The position numbers and the translations under genes are program-made. Positions 1-6,210 of a stretch of 64,000 bases of DNA are shown here, in pieces. Location: the NCBI GenBank assembly GCA_026395405.1, contig JAPLYU010000001.1, forward strand, positions 1-64,000, given 5' to 3'. The notes under the pieces are model-generated. The model was not told where the DNA came from and searched no databases. It saw nothing but the letters and a program-made list of their open reading frames with translations. The stretch comes from Candidatus Saccharimonadota bacterium (GTDB lineage: Bacteria > Patescibacteriota > Saccharimonadia > Saccharimonadales > Saccharimonadaceae). Each line of letters begins with the position of its first letter. The stretch's first letter is position 1.

Positions 1-165
1 GGTGAGCTCGAGCTGGGTCAGCGAGTCGAGATGTTCGGAGAAGAACTCACAGTCGTCGAAGGGAGTATCGTTGCCTTAATCGGCAGCAAACTCTTCATCG
101 AGGATGACGACGGACTTCGCCACATCGGTCAAGTCGAGTTCTGCGTTCCGGCAGAGTGCGACTGA
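1..165 (+). CDS. Partial hypothetical protein (3' end only)
   Basis: An open frame runs from the first base of the window to a TGA at 163-165, giving the last 54 residues of a longer protein. The visible part is acidic (FIEDDDGLRH) and ends in a short segment with two cysteines (FCVPAEC). The 5' end lies outside the window. A GC-rich hairpin with a T-run follows about 20 nt after the stop, which supports a real gene end. Base composition is GC-rich like the rest of 1-3165. I do not recognise a family. Confidence 0.5.
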   Translation, partial: GELELGQRVEMFGEELTVVEGSIVALIGSKLFIEDDDGLRHIGQVEFCVPAECD

Positions 166-184
166 CGAAGGGCGGGAAGCCAAG

Positions 185-230
185 CGGGGGCGCGTGGACC
201 GTACAGTCTGCGCGCCCCCCTCTTTAATTT
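185..230 (+). terminator. Intrinsic terminator after the partial first gene
   Basis: GGGGGCGCG pairs with CGCGCCCCC across an 18-nt loop and is followed by the T-rich tract tctttaattttt. It closes the partial gene ending at 165. Confidence 0.6.
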
Positions 231-329
231 TTAGGAGTTGTGTTAGTATTAAAAGATGAATACAAGAGGTGGCTGCGACTATGTCGCGGCCTGTGTTGTA
301 TCTGTACATTTGAAGATAGAGGAGGAACG

Positions 330-647
330 ATGCCCGATGGTAAAAAAGACATCGGGATTGTTCCCGAGTCTGCAACCCCGTTCACGGTGCCAATCGGTGA
401 CCCGATAGAGGTCTCTGGCAAGATACATCGCGTTGTCGACCATTTGGACGATAGCTGGGGTGAGCCATACAGGACCTTGATGCTGGCCGTAACGGCCTGT
501 GGCGTCGAGACCCAACGGCAACGCATCAGCTATCCCACCGAGGGAATCGTCTGCCGTAAGTGCTGGCCCAAGGGTATATGCTACCCCGTCAAGGGCCCCA
601 GGCCTTTCGCGGACGGAACCGCGTACTTCGTCAGAAATCCATTCTGA
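330..647 (+). CDS. Small hypothetical protein (105 aa)
   Basis: ATG at 330 is preceded by a strong SD (GGAGGA, 4 nt spacing), so this start is preferred over the longer 240 start in the ORF track. The protein opens with an acidic/polar segment (MPDGKKDIGIVPES) and has a C-terminal region with CRKCWPKGIC, which looks like a small metal-binding or disulfide cluster. No signal peptide or membrane segment is visible. The next gene begins 13 nt downstream with its own SD, so the two probably share a transcript. I do not recognise the family. The gene is GC-rich and unlike the genes right of 3165. Confidence 0.6.
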   Translation: MPDGKKDIGIVPESATPFTVPIGDPIEVSGKIHRVVDHLDDSWGEPYRTLMLAVTACGVETQRQRISYPTEGIVCRKCWPKGICYPVKGPRPFADGTAYFVRNPF

Positions 648-660
648 GAGGAGGTGTAAC

Positions 661-987
661 TTGGGCGACACGGTAAAAGGGAGGTTTCGCAAACCCGTAT
701 GGCGTATCCTGCGGATGTACAGCGGTTATGCCAATCAGAGCCACGACTGTACAGCTTGCAAGGGGATAATCCATCCTGGCGAAAAGTACACTGCCGAAGT
801 TCGAGTCCTTCAGGGTCGTGACTACCCCGAGCTACACCGCTTCGAGGTGTGGAAGTACCACGATGAGTGCCCCGAAGACCCAGACAAAGAAGACTGGATG
901 CGCGATTCCGATGAGGAGTACGAGCGGTATCTGGCCGAAAAGGACAACGACACGGAGGCAGAAGCCGAAGAGCCGATGACCGCCTGA
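661..987 (+). CDS. Small putative zinc-binding protein (108 aa)
   Basis: The start is inferred as TTG at 661 because GAGGAGGTG lies 4-12 nt upstream; the ORF track start at 499 overlaps the previous gene. Near residue 29 the motif CTACKGIIHPGEKY is followed about 35 residues later by WKYHDEC. That Cys-x2-Cys plus His/Cys arrangement suggests a treble-clef or zinc-ribbon fold, though the metal is inference. The C-terminal third is very acidic (EAEAEEPMTA). It sits second in a two-gene unit and a strong terminator follows. No specific family is recognised. A role in nucleic-acid binding is possible but unsupported. Confidence 0.6.
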   Translation: MGDTVKGRFRKPVWRILRMYSGYANQSHDCTACKGIIHPGEKYTAEVRVLQGRDYPELHRFEVWKYHDECPEDPDKEDWMRDSDEEYERYLAEKDNDTEAEAEEPMTA

Positions 988-1027
988 CGCAGACTTCAAC
1001 ATCTTCAACTACACCCGCTTTCGGAAC

Positions 1028-1060
1028 GACCCGCCCAGGGTTTCCGAGGGCGGGTTTTTC
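1028..1060 (+). terminator. Intrinsic terminator of the 330-987 gene pair
   Basis: GACCCGCCC pairs with GGGCGGGTT across an 11-nt loop, followed by TTTCCGTTTTT. It ends the two-gene plus-strand unit. Confidence 0.75.
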
Positions 1061-1167
1061 CGTTTTTATCAAAAAGGTGAAAAGCGACAAGCAGACAATT
1101 TTGAAACGCAATGCCCCTTGGCAGCCGATCTGAATTATCGACCGACTGCCCATCGAGTTGCGAAGTC

Positions 1168-1365
1168 CTACGAATCGTTCGAACCGTCCGAGACGGAACG
1201 ACGAGACCTGTACTGTGGGCATGACCTTTTGTCCCAACAACCGCCCAGAATCAAATGATGGTAACTTTTGGATTCTCGGCATACACAGATGTCGTTATCT
1301 GGGTCGTCGGGCCAAGATAAGGCGTTGACGCATTCCAGGTCAGCCTTTTTCCCCTTTCTATCCAC
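1168..1365 (-). CDS. Small Cys-rich hypothetical protein (65 aa)
   Basis: A GTG at 1365 sits 5 nt after AAGGAG, just downstream of the 1377-1670 gene, so the start is inferred from the SD; the ORF track lists a longer frame opening at 1485 inside the neighbour. The product has four cysteines (one early, then CVC, GGC and SCP) and a basic tail, so a small zinc-binding fold is possible. An ATG directly abutting the SD in another frame would encode only 39 residues and is less likely. Family unknown. Confidence 0.4.
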   Translation of the reverse strand: MDRKGKKADLECVNALSWPDDPDNDICVCRESKSYHHLILGGCWDKRSCPQYRSRRSVSDGSNDS

Positions 1366-1376
1366 CCCATCTCCTT

Positions 1377-1670
1377 TCAGATATTGTCGAAGCCGGGGAC
1401 ATAAGGCCCGATGCAAAAACCGGGCGGCCCTTCGCAGGCGACCGAATAGGCGCGGAACAGAGAATGGACCTTGGAGTCTGCGCACGCCTTGACCGGGACT
1501 CCGTTGATGTCACCTAGAATGGTGATTGGTCCTGTTGGTTCAGGGAAAGCGCATTCGTAGGACTGAGCCAGAACAATGAGCTCTGCCAGTGCTTGCCTAA
1601 TTTCCTTGTCCGCTGTCGGGTTTGTACTGGGGCTAACCTCCACGATGTCAGGTGTTTGCCAATACCTCAT
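1377..1670 (-). CDS. Small hypothetical protein (97 aa)
   Basis: ATG at 1670 is preceded by GGGGGGTG about 8 nt upstream and by a long leader from a consensus promoter at 1835-1863. The protein appears soluble: a helical segment (EIRQALAELIVLAQSYECAF), then a Gly/Pro-rich C-terminal half with CEGPPGFCIGPYVPGF. No signal peptide, membrane segment or known motif is seen. It is followed at once by the 65-aa Cys-rich gene, probably in the same transcript. Not recognised. Confidence 0.5.
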   Translation of the reverse strand: MRYWQTPDIVEVSPSTNPTADKEIRQALAELIVLAQSYECAFPEPTGPITILGDINGVPVKACADSKVHSLFRAYSVACEGPPGFCIGPYVPGFDNI

Positions 1671-1674
1671 CCTT

Positions 1675-1834
1675 TTTTCACCCCCCTATGTAGTATGTTC
1701 TCTGTTGTAGTTACAAGCTGAGGTCTCTGTGCCTGAAAACACACAGACCCCACCTTGTAATAATGTCTGCTTGTCAATGTACCTTGGAGCACAAAAGAGG
1801 CTGTAGACCCCGCCGGCTCTACAAAGTACTTATC
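1675..1834 (-). promoter_or_regulatory. Long structured 5' leader of the 1670 gene
   Basis: About 160 nt separate the promoter from the ATG. On either strand it can form two hairpins: TGTAGA with TCTACA near 1802-1823, and GGTCTCTGTG with CACACAGACC near 1722-1751 (one mismatch). No known riboswitch is recognised. Confidence 0.3.
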
Positions 1835-1863
1835 ATTGTAAGTTATACTACAATATTAGTCAA
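1835..1863 (-). promoter_or_regulatory. Sigma-70-type promoter, minus strand
   Basis: Read on the minus strand: TTGACT at 1863-1858, a 17-nt spacer, then TACAAT at 1840-1835. It points to the 1670 gene. Confidence 0.55.
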
Positions 1864-1904
1864 CCCGTAACAGAGTAAGGTGTTGAATTCTATTTATTTT
1901 TTGA

Positions 1905-1953
1905 CAAAGAAAATAGGGGCGGGGACGGGTCAATGAAGACCGCGCCCCGCCCC
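1905..1953 (-). terminator. GC-rich terminator for the 2101-2843 gene pair
   Basis: A perfect 9-bp arm pair GGGGCGGGG / CCCCGCCCC (1916-1924, 1945-1953) is followed on the minus strand by TATTTTCTTTGT. The 147 bp between it and the stop at 2101 hold a second hairpin but no convincing gene. Confidence 0.5.
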
Positions 1954-2100
1954 TTGTGTGCCGAGCCTGCCCCCGCTGGGCTCGACATTCTCGCCCATTG
2001 CTGGGCAAGACTTCGGTAAACCCAGGGCTTGTCAGCACCTGGATGGGGACCAAAGACGGTAAGTGGATCAGACCGTCCCTCGTTGCCGAGCTGAACTCGG

Positions 2101-2295
2101 TTACAGCGAGGAGCCGCTGCTGCTTGAGCTGGCGCCGACCGTGATGATCACGGCGATGAGAACAGCGACAGCGATTCCCGTAAGCACCCACAGGAAGATG
2201 GAGAGCTTACGCATGCCACTTTTGTGTGCGATGATCGCCCCGCCTCCGAGGAGGAAAGGAGCGACGATCAGCACTATGCCGAAGATAGTGATCAT
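2101..2295 (-). CDS. Small two-helix membrane protein (64 aa)
   Basis: The start ATG at 2295 overlaps the TGA of the upstream secreted-protein gene in an ATGA junction, so the pair is probably translationally coupled. The ORF track gives a 178-aa frame, but its first 114 residues are the shadow of the upstream gene. The real product has two hydrophobic helices (about residues 1-22 and 28-52) split by a short basic loop (HKSGMRK), then a Ser/Gly tail. Predicted location is the membrane. Function unknown; the coupling suggests it works with the secreted partner, for example as an immunity, anchoring or export factor. Confidence 0.5.
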   Translation of the reverse strand: MITIFGIVLIVAPFLLGGGAIIAHKSGMRKLSIFLWVLTGIAVAVLIAVIITVGASSSSSGSSL

Positions 2296-2843
2296 GATGT
2301 CGCCTTCCACCAGCACCTGCCGTTGCCTTGCATCTTGTATTGATGGAAGAAATCGACCTTCCCGTAGATGCCGTACTTCATGATTGCCTGGCTGACGTGC
2401 ATGGTGACTGAACTGTACCAGCCACCCTTGACCTTGCCGTTCCAGGTGAACGGCCACTCCGGACCCCAGTCCTTCGTCATTGTGCAACTGGTCGCCGGGA
2501 TGCGCACGTAGACCGTAAGCGTCGGCAAGTAACGCGTGTGCGTCTTGACGATGCCGTTGCTCCACGAGTAGTGCACGCCGCTTCTGACGGCGTAGACCCT
2601 TTTGCCGAACACGTTGTAGATAGTGCTCGTCACCCATGCGTCCGAGCTTCCGGACGATCTGGGGGTGCCGAGCCAGCCTGACGACGACGCCCCCCTGCCG
2701 CTCAACACAGCAGTGGTTTTGCCACTACTGCTGGCGGTAGAGATGACGTAGAACTTCGGCGAGTCTGCCTTCGCGAGTGCTGGAAGAATGGCGGAGAACA
2801 CGATGACCGCCAAAGTCAGCACAATCAAGCGCTTCGTTTTCAT
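2292..2843 (-). CDS. Secreted hypothetical protein (183 aa)
   Basis: ATG at 2843 follows AGGAG with 6-7 nt spacing; the ORF track extension to 2849 uses TTG. The N-terminus is a textbook signal peptide: basic MKTKR, a hydrophobic core to about residue 23 and an ALAKA-like cleavage site near residue 26. The mature part is Ser/Gly/Trp/Tyr-rich with two cysteines (ATSCTM, GRCWW), suggesting a small extracytoplasmic beta-rich domain with one disulfide. No family is recognised. It precedes and overlaps the small membrane-protein gene, and a strong promoter lies about 270 nt upstream. Composition matches the GC-rich left block. Confidence 0.6.
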   Translation of the reverse strand: MKTKRLIVLTLAVIVFSAILPALAKADSPKFYVISTASSSGKTTAVLSGRGASSSGWLGTPRSSGSSDAWVTSTIYNVFGKRVYAVRSGVHYSWSNGIVKTHTRYLPTLTVYVRIPATSCTMTKDWGPEWPFTWNGKVKGGWYSSVTMHVSQAIMKYGIYGKVDFFHQYKMQGNGRCWWKATS

Positions 2844-3115
2844 GGTCAACTCCTGTGAGAAGTATCCTGGGTAGTAGCGCCCGCCACTACTTTGGTGCCC
2901 TCTCTCTTAGAGTTGAATGTCAGTCGAACCTCCTTTATGCGGGGGCCAATGATCACATCAGCACTGTTCCTTCTAGAACATTGTGCAAAGCGATCCCTTT
3001 AAAGAACTTCTTCGCCACAACACCCGCACTTTCTTTTGTCCGCAGTAGACCAGGGAGACCAACAGGTTTCCCACGGTTTTCTAGGCGTCCTCTTGAAAGC
3101 GCGAAGATAAAGAAT
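2844..3115 (-). promoter_or_regulatory. Long leader of the secreted-protein gene, possible upstream ORF
   Basis: No solid gene is seen in this 270-nt stretch. On the minus strand a GTG-started frame of about 36 codons ends in a TGA that overlaps the SD of the 2843 gene, as leader peptides can do. AAAGGAGG lies inside it without a normal start codon nearby. Whether it is translated is unknown. Confidence 0.25.
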
Positions 3116-3144
3116 ATAGTATACCTAATTCGATAATTTGTCAA
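3116..3144 (-). promoter_or_regulatory. Consensus promoter, minus strand
   Basis: On the minus strand TTGACA (3144-3139), a 17-nt spacer and TACTAT (3121-3116). It drives toward the secreted-protein gene and sits at the right edge of the GC-rich block. Confidence 0.6.
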
Positions 3145-3170
3145 TTTTATATAACTATAGTTGTTTATTG

Positions 3171-3219
3171 TTGTATAATTCTCATCAGTCTAAGGTGTGA
3201 AAAAGGACGGACCTTTTTT
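3171..3219 (+). repeat. REP-like repeat, truncated copy
   Basis: The 38 nt at 3182-3219 are identical to 6116-6153, and the similarity extends left to about 3171 (TTGTTGTAT). The left pairing arm present at 6080 is missing. By itself AAAAAGG-ACGGA-CCTTTTT forms a 7-bp hairpin and could terminate the minus-strand gene ending at 3241. Confidence 0.7.
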
Positions 3220-3240
3220 AGTTTTACTTCTGAATAGGGT

Positions 3241-3720
3241 TTATGCTGCTTTTTCTCGTTCAGCTTCCCAGCGATCTTTAACTTCTGAGTAGTGAATTTC
3301 TGTCGATTTTTCCAATCGATCCATAACTTCACGCAATTCGGGGCTGTCGGTTTCATAGGACGCGAATAAGCCCTTTTCCAGCATTGAGTTTTCTAGATCC
3401 ATGCTAATTGACAACGCTTGGACTTGCTGCACTTCTTCGGTATTAGACATGTCAATTTGTTCTTGGATATATGATGCAAAACTAGTCATTGCTGCCAGTC
3501 CAAACCGTCCGGCACTTAGCCTTACCTCACCATTATCAATTCGCGTCGAGAGGGAACGTACCCAACCAGCATGCTCTGATTCGTCAGCTGCAATATCTTC
3601 CCAAAACTCCTTATCGTCAGGAAATAGGGTAGCATAATGACTGTATAATTTGTTCAATAACTCTTCGTTTTCAATAAATGAAAATAATGTCGTATCGTTG
3701 CTATTTTTTGAATCATCCAT
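3241..3720 (-). CDS. Ferritin-like / rubrerythrin-type four-helix protein
   Basis: The 159-residue protein is almost all helix. Its first helix pair contains ENEELLNKLYSHYA and then ADESEHAGWV; the ExxH in the second motif is the hallmark of ferritin-like diiron proteins. The second half repeats the pattern less well (STEIHYSEVKDRW), so one half-site is not canonical. Family knowledge suggests oxidative-stress or iron handling in the cytoplasm, but the diiron centre is inference. No SD precedes ATG 3720. The gene lies between two REP-like hairpins and downstream of the flavin-oxidoreductase unit, separated from it by a terminator. Confidence 0.6.
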   Translation of the reverse strand: MDDSKNSNDTTLFSFIENEELLNKLYSHYATLFPDDKEFWEDIAADESEHAGWVRSLSTRIDNGEVRLSAGRFGLAAMTSFASYIQEQIDMSNTEEVQQVQALSISMDLENSMLEKGLFASYETDSPELREVMDRLEKSTEIHYSEVKDRWEAEREKAA

Positions 3721-3762
3721 ACATCTATTCTATCAATTAATAGCCAATAGCCGCAAAAGTAT

Positions 3763-3805
3763 AAAAGGTCCGTCCTTTTTATCCACAGAAAGGATGGGTC
3801 TTTTT
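3763..3805. terminator. Strong bidirectional terminator with a DnaA box in its loop
   Basis: AAAAGGTCCGTCCTTT (3763-3778) pairs fully with AAAGGATGGGTCTTTT (3789-3804) if three G-U pairs are allowed, then TTTTT. The arms match the REP-like hairpins at 3182 and 6080. The loop contains TTATCCACA, the consensus DnaA box. Confidence 0.65.
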
Positions 3806-3814
3806 AATAAATTT

Positions 3815-4111
3815 TTATTTATTGCGCCGCTGTCTGGTTGGTTTCAAGAGTAAGTTAGCATGTTCGGCAAGTTCTTGAAATTTTCGGACACCCCCCTCCA
3901 AATCGTCAGGGGATAGTTCACGTTTCATGAATAATTGGTTTAGTCTGTAGCGTTTTTGTGACCAAAGCACTGGGTTGGTGCTTTTGTCCGTATGTATCAG
4001 CCAGTCTATAAGTTCTTTTACTTCAGAAAACTCTTTAATTACTTCTTGAGGGCTACCGCGTTCCGGTGTTTCGGCTGAATTGTCTGAAACGAACCGTTCT
4101 CGTTCTGACAT
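3815..4111 (-). CDS. Hypothetical protein (98 aa)
   Basis: ATG at 4111 follows AGGGG with about 5 nt spacing. The product is a small, charged, soluble and largely helical protein (EVIKEFSEVKELIDWLIH, LEGGVRKFQELAEHANLLL) with a very basic end (PTRQRRNK). It starts 20 nt after the flavin-oxidoreductase gene and is followed by a strong hairpin, so it is the last gene of that unit. No family is recognised. Confidence 0.6.
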   Translation of the reverse strand: MSERERFVSDNSAETPERGSPQEVIKEFSEVKELIDWLIHTDKSTNPVLWSQKRYRLNQLFMKRELSPDDLEGGVRKFQELAEHANLLLKPTRQRRNK

Positions 4112-4131
4112 ATTAACCCCTAACTACTATT

Positions 4132-5328
4132 TTACGCCGCTTTGGTAATTTCCTGCATAATCTTTACCATCGAGCTATTCGTTTCACGGTCCTCTTTCAG
4201 CCTGTTCCCTTTGCTACCAGTAAATAGTACACCGTCATTAACATAGCCCATTCGGACGTTGTGTAGAGCCCTAAGGATGCAATAGCTCGACATCTTTTTT
4301 GTGTCCCTATATTCGCATCGTTGCAAACAATTGACGCATGGGCCCAAGTCAATTCTTTCGCCTCTATTAATCCTTCGCACGAATTCGTTCTCGTACGCCC
4401 GCCCCGGCATCCCAACCGGACTAGTCATAACGACAATCGGGTCGTTGTTCGGGTTGTCCATGTGATAGTCTTTGAACTCCTGCGCGGCGTTGATTTCATC
4501 CGTTGCAATAAAGCGGGTCGACATTTGAACACCTTTGGCACCAAGTGCTAGCATTTTATCGATATCGCCCCTGTCCCAGCTACCACCGGCTGCGATTATC
4601 GGAATCTCGAACGGCACTTCAGGGTCACCTTGATACCATAATTTATATTCAGCGTCCAGGGCGTATCTCCCCATCATTTCGACAAGTTGCGGGACTACCG
4701 TTTCGAGACTATATTCAGAAGTTCCGATATCTTTGGGCTTAGCCCCCAAATGGCCTCCGGCATCATTAGGAGTTTCGACAATAATGGCCGAGGGCAAAAG
4801 GGTTTTGCCGTAAATCTTTTCCCATTGTTCGCCGTAATCTCTTTGCCATCTGTTAATAATTACTCTTGCAGCCTTGGCGCTGCTGACAATTGGAATCATT
4901 TCTGGAGTTTCATCTGGTGAAATGTCGTATTTTTCGGCGTATTCCATAACATGTCCCGGCAGATCCAACGGCAGGCCTGCCCCCGACGCAATGCCGCCAA
5001 CTTTATTTTGAACAGCAACACCGACTGATTCTTTATACCCGGTCACTGCGACCATCAAATTCACTAAAACGTTATTATTTTTACTAAGATTTTTAGCTTT
5101 TTTGATTCTATCGCCTAAAACTTCGTAGCCTCTTTCAAGATAATCTCTGCTGGTTACGATGCCTTCTTCCAAACCCCCGCCAACACCCGCGACGGTTCCA
5201 TATCCGCCCAATTTTACGAACTTTGAAACCGCCTCTTCAGTAGTTAAGCCAATCGACATACCCCCTAAAACGGCAGGAAATTCAGCTTCAAGTTTTCCTA
5301 TCCGTAATGGTGCTAATTTTTCGCTCAC
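4132..5328 (-). CDS. NAD(P)H-dependent flavin oxidoreductase, nitronate monooxygenase/FabK family
   Basis: A TIM-barrel FMN protein of about 398 residues. The N-terminal PAVLGGMSIGLTT and the later IIAAGGSWDRGDIDKMLALGAKGVQMSTRF match the FMN-phosphate region of the 2-nitropropane dioxygenase/FabK group; NDAGGHLG matches the substrate-side loop. The family oxidises nitronates or acts as enoyl-ACP reductase; the substrate here is unknown. I prefer GTG 5328, with AGG about 9 nt upstream, to the track start at 5355 (also GTG, no SD). An unusual C-terminal segment CVNCLQRC...YC carries four cysteines and could bind metal or Fe-S. It leads a two-gene unit with the 98-aa gene. Confidence 0.75.
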   Translation of the reverse strand: MSEKLAPLRIGKLEAEFPAVLGGMSIGLTTEEAVSKFVKLGGYGTVAGVGGGLEEGIVTSRDYLERGYEVLGDRIKKAKNLSKNNNVLVNLMVAVTGYKESVGVAVQNKVGGIASGAGLPLDLPGHVMEYAEKYDISPDETPEMIPIVSSAKAARVIINRWQRDYGEQWEKIYGKTLLPSAIIVETPNDAGGHLGAKPKDIGTSEYSLETVVPQLVEMMGRYALDAEYKLWYQGDPEVPFEIPIIAAGGSWDRGDIDKMLALGAKGVQMSTRFIATDEINAAQEFKDYHMDNPNNDPIVVMTSPVGMPGRAYENEFVRRINRGERIDLGPCVNCLQRCEYRDTKKMSSYCILRALHNVRMGYVNDGVLFTGSKGNRLKEDRETNSSMVKIMQEITKAA

Positions 5329-5484
5329 AATTTGACCTACTATAACAGATAACACAAGGTATGACCAATTATCGTTCCATATATTTGCTTTACAAATAAA
5401 TTGATATGAAATAAACTTAGATAAAACTTAATAGAAACTAAAATTTATGTAATTCTCGGTGGAGAAATTAAGGTGGGTAACTGC

Positions 5485-6075
5485 GTGCCAAGCCGAAACG
5501 TAATTAAGGTTAACTTGCCGGTTAGTTATTATCACGTCTATGCTCGAGGCTCGAACAAACATCACATTTTTGGGGACGAGTCCGATTACCTGTATTTTTT
5601 ATCTCTTTTTACGCGTTACTTATCAAAAGAAAAATCTGATCCGCAATCAATCGACAATTATCAAAAATTATACGATTCGATTGAAGTACTAGCATATTGC
5701 TTGATGCAAAATCATTTCCATTTGTTACTGTATCAGATTGAAGAGGGCGGTATGTCGAAATTGATGCATGGAATTATGACCAGTTACAGCCGGTATTTTA
5801 ATCACAAATATAGCAGAAGTGGCCCTCTATTTGAAAGTCGCTACAAAGCATCGATGATTACGTCCGACGAATATTTATTGCATATAAGTCGTTATATTCA
5901 CTTAAACCCAGACGAATGGATAGATTATCCGCACTCGTCAGTCAGAGCCTATCTGTATAACGATATGCCCGACTGGATGAACAAAAAACGTATAGCCGAG
6001 CTGTACGGATCAGCAGTTAACTACCATAGATTCCTTGAAGACTACCAAAATAAAGATGAAAAAATCGAAATTTAA
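5485..6075 (+). CDS. REP-associated tyrosine transposase (RAYT, IS200-like Y1 fold)
   Basis: The start is set at GTG 5485 (MPSRNVIKVNLPVSYYHVYARG), which fits family N-termini and has AAGGTGG 7-8 nt upstream; the track start at 5473 adds four residues. The protein of about 196 aa carries the HUH motif in MQNHFHLLLY, the catalytic-tyrosine helix in TSYSRYFNHKYSRSG and the family signature GPLFESRYKA. RAYTs nick and rejoin single-stranded DNA at REP hairpins and are usually single-copy host-domesticated genes. Fittingly, a long hairpin of the same design begins 5 nt after the stop, with related hairpins at 3182 and 3763. No transposon ends or target duplications are evident. Confidence 0.8.
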   Translation: MPSRNVIKVNLPVSYYHVYARGSNKHHIFGDESDYLYFLSLFTRYLSKEKSDPQSIDNYQKLYDSIEVLAYCLMQNHFHLLLYQIEEGGMSKLMHGIMTSYSRYFNHKYSRSGPLFESRYKASMITSDEYLLHISRYIHLNPDEWIDYPHSSVRAYLYNDMPDWMNKKRIAELYGSAVNYHRFLEDYQNKDEKIEI

Positions 6076-6079
6076 ACAC

Positions 6080-6153
6080 AAAAAAGGTCCATCCTTTCCG
6101 TTTGTTGTATTTTTATCATCAGTCTAAGGTGTGAAAAAGGACGGACCTTTTTT
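6080..6153 (+). repeat. REP-like long hairpin next to the RAYT gene
   Basis: AAAAAAGGTCCATCCTTT (6080-6097) pairs with AAAGGACGGACCTTTTTT (6136-6153) at 17 of 18 positions across a 38-nt loop that contains ATCAGTCTAAGGTGTG. The right half is repeated exactly at 3182-3219. It also serves as a terminator between the RAYT and MFS genes. Confidence 0.7.
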
Positions 6154-6168
6154 GTTTGGGGCCTAAAA

Positions 6169-6204
6169 ACACCGATACCTAAACTGGGGTATTTGGTGTA
6201 TTAT
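6169..6204 (+). promoter_or_regulatory. Inverted-repeat operator and -10 box before the MFS gene
   Basis: ACACCgATACC (6169-6179) and GGTATttGGTGT (6188-6199) form an interrupted palindrome typical of dimeric repressor sites. TATTAT (6199-6204) could be a -10 box ending 6 nt before the ATG, which has no SD. No regulator gene is adjacent. Confidence 0.4.
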
Positions 6205-6210
6205 TAATAT

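Noticed and set aside
581-1282. 233-codon minus-strand ORF
   Set aside because: Antisense to two well-supported small genes and their terminator; basic, low-information sequence typical of GC-rich shadows.
1250-1373. 39-codon ATG frame right after AAGGAG
   Set aside because: No spacing between SD and ATG; the GTG frame fits better.
1856-2191. 111-codon minus-strand ORF
   Set aside because: Crosses a strong terminator and overlaps the two-helix membrane gene; Arg/His-rich shadow.
2953-3144. 63-codon minus-strand ORF at the block boundary
   Set aside because: Its start overlaps the -35 box of the best promoter there, and no SD is present.
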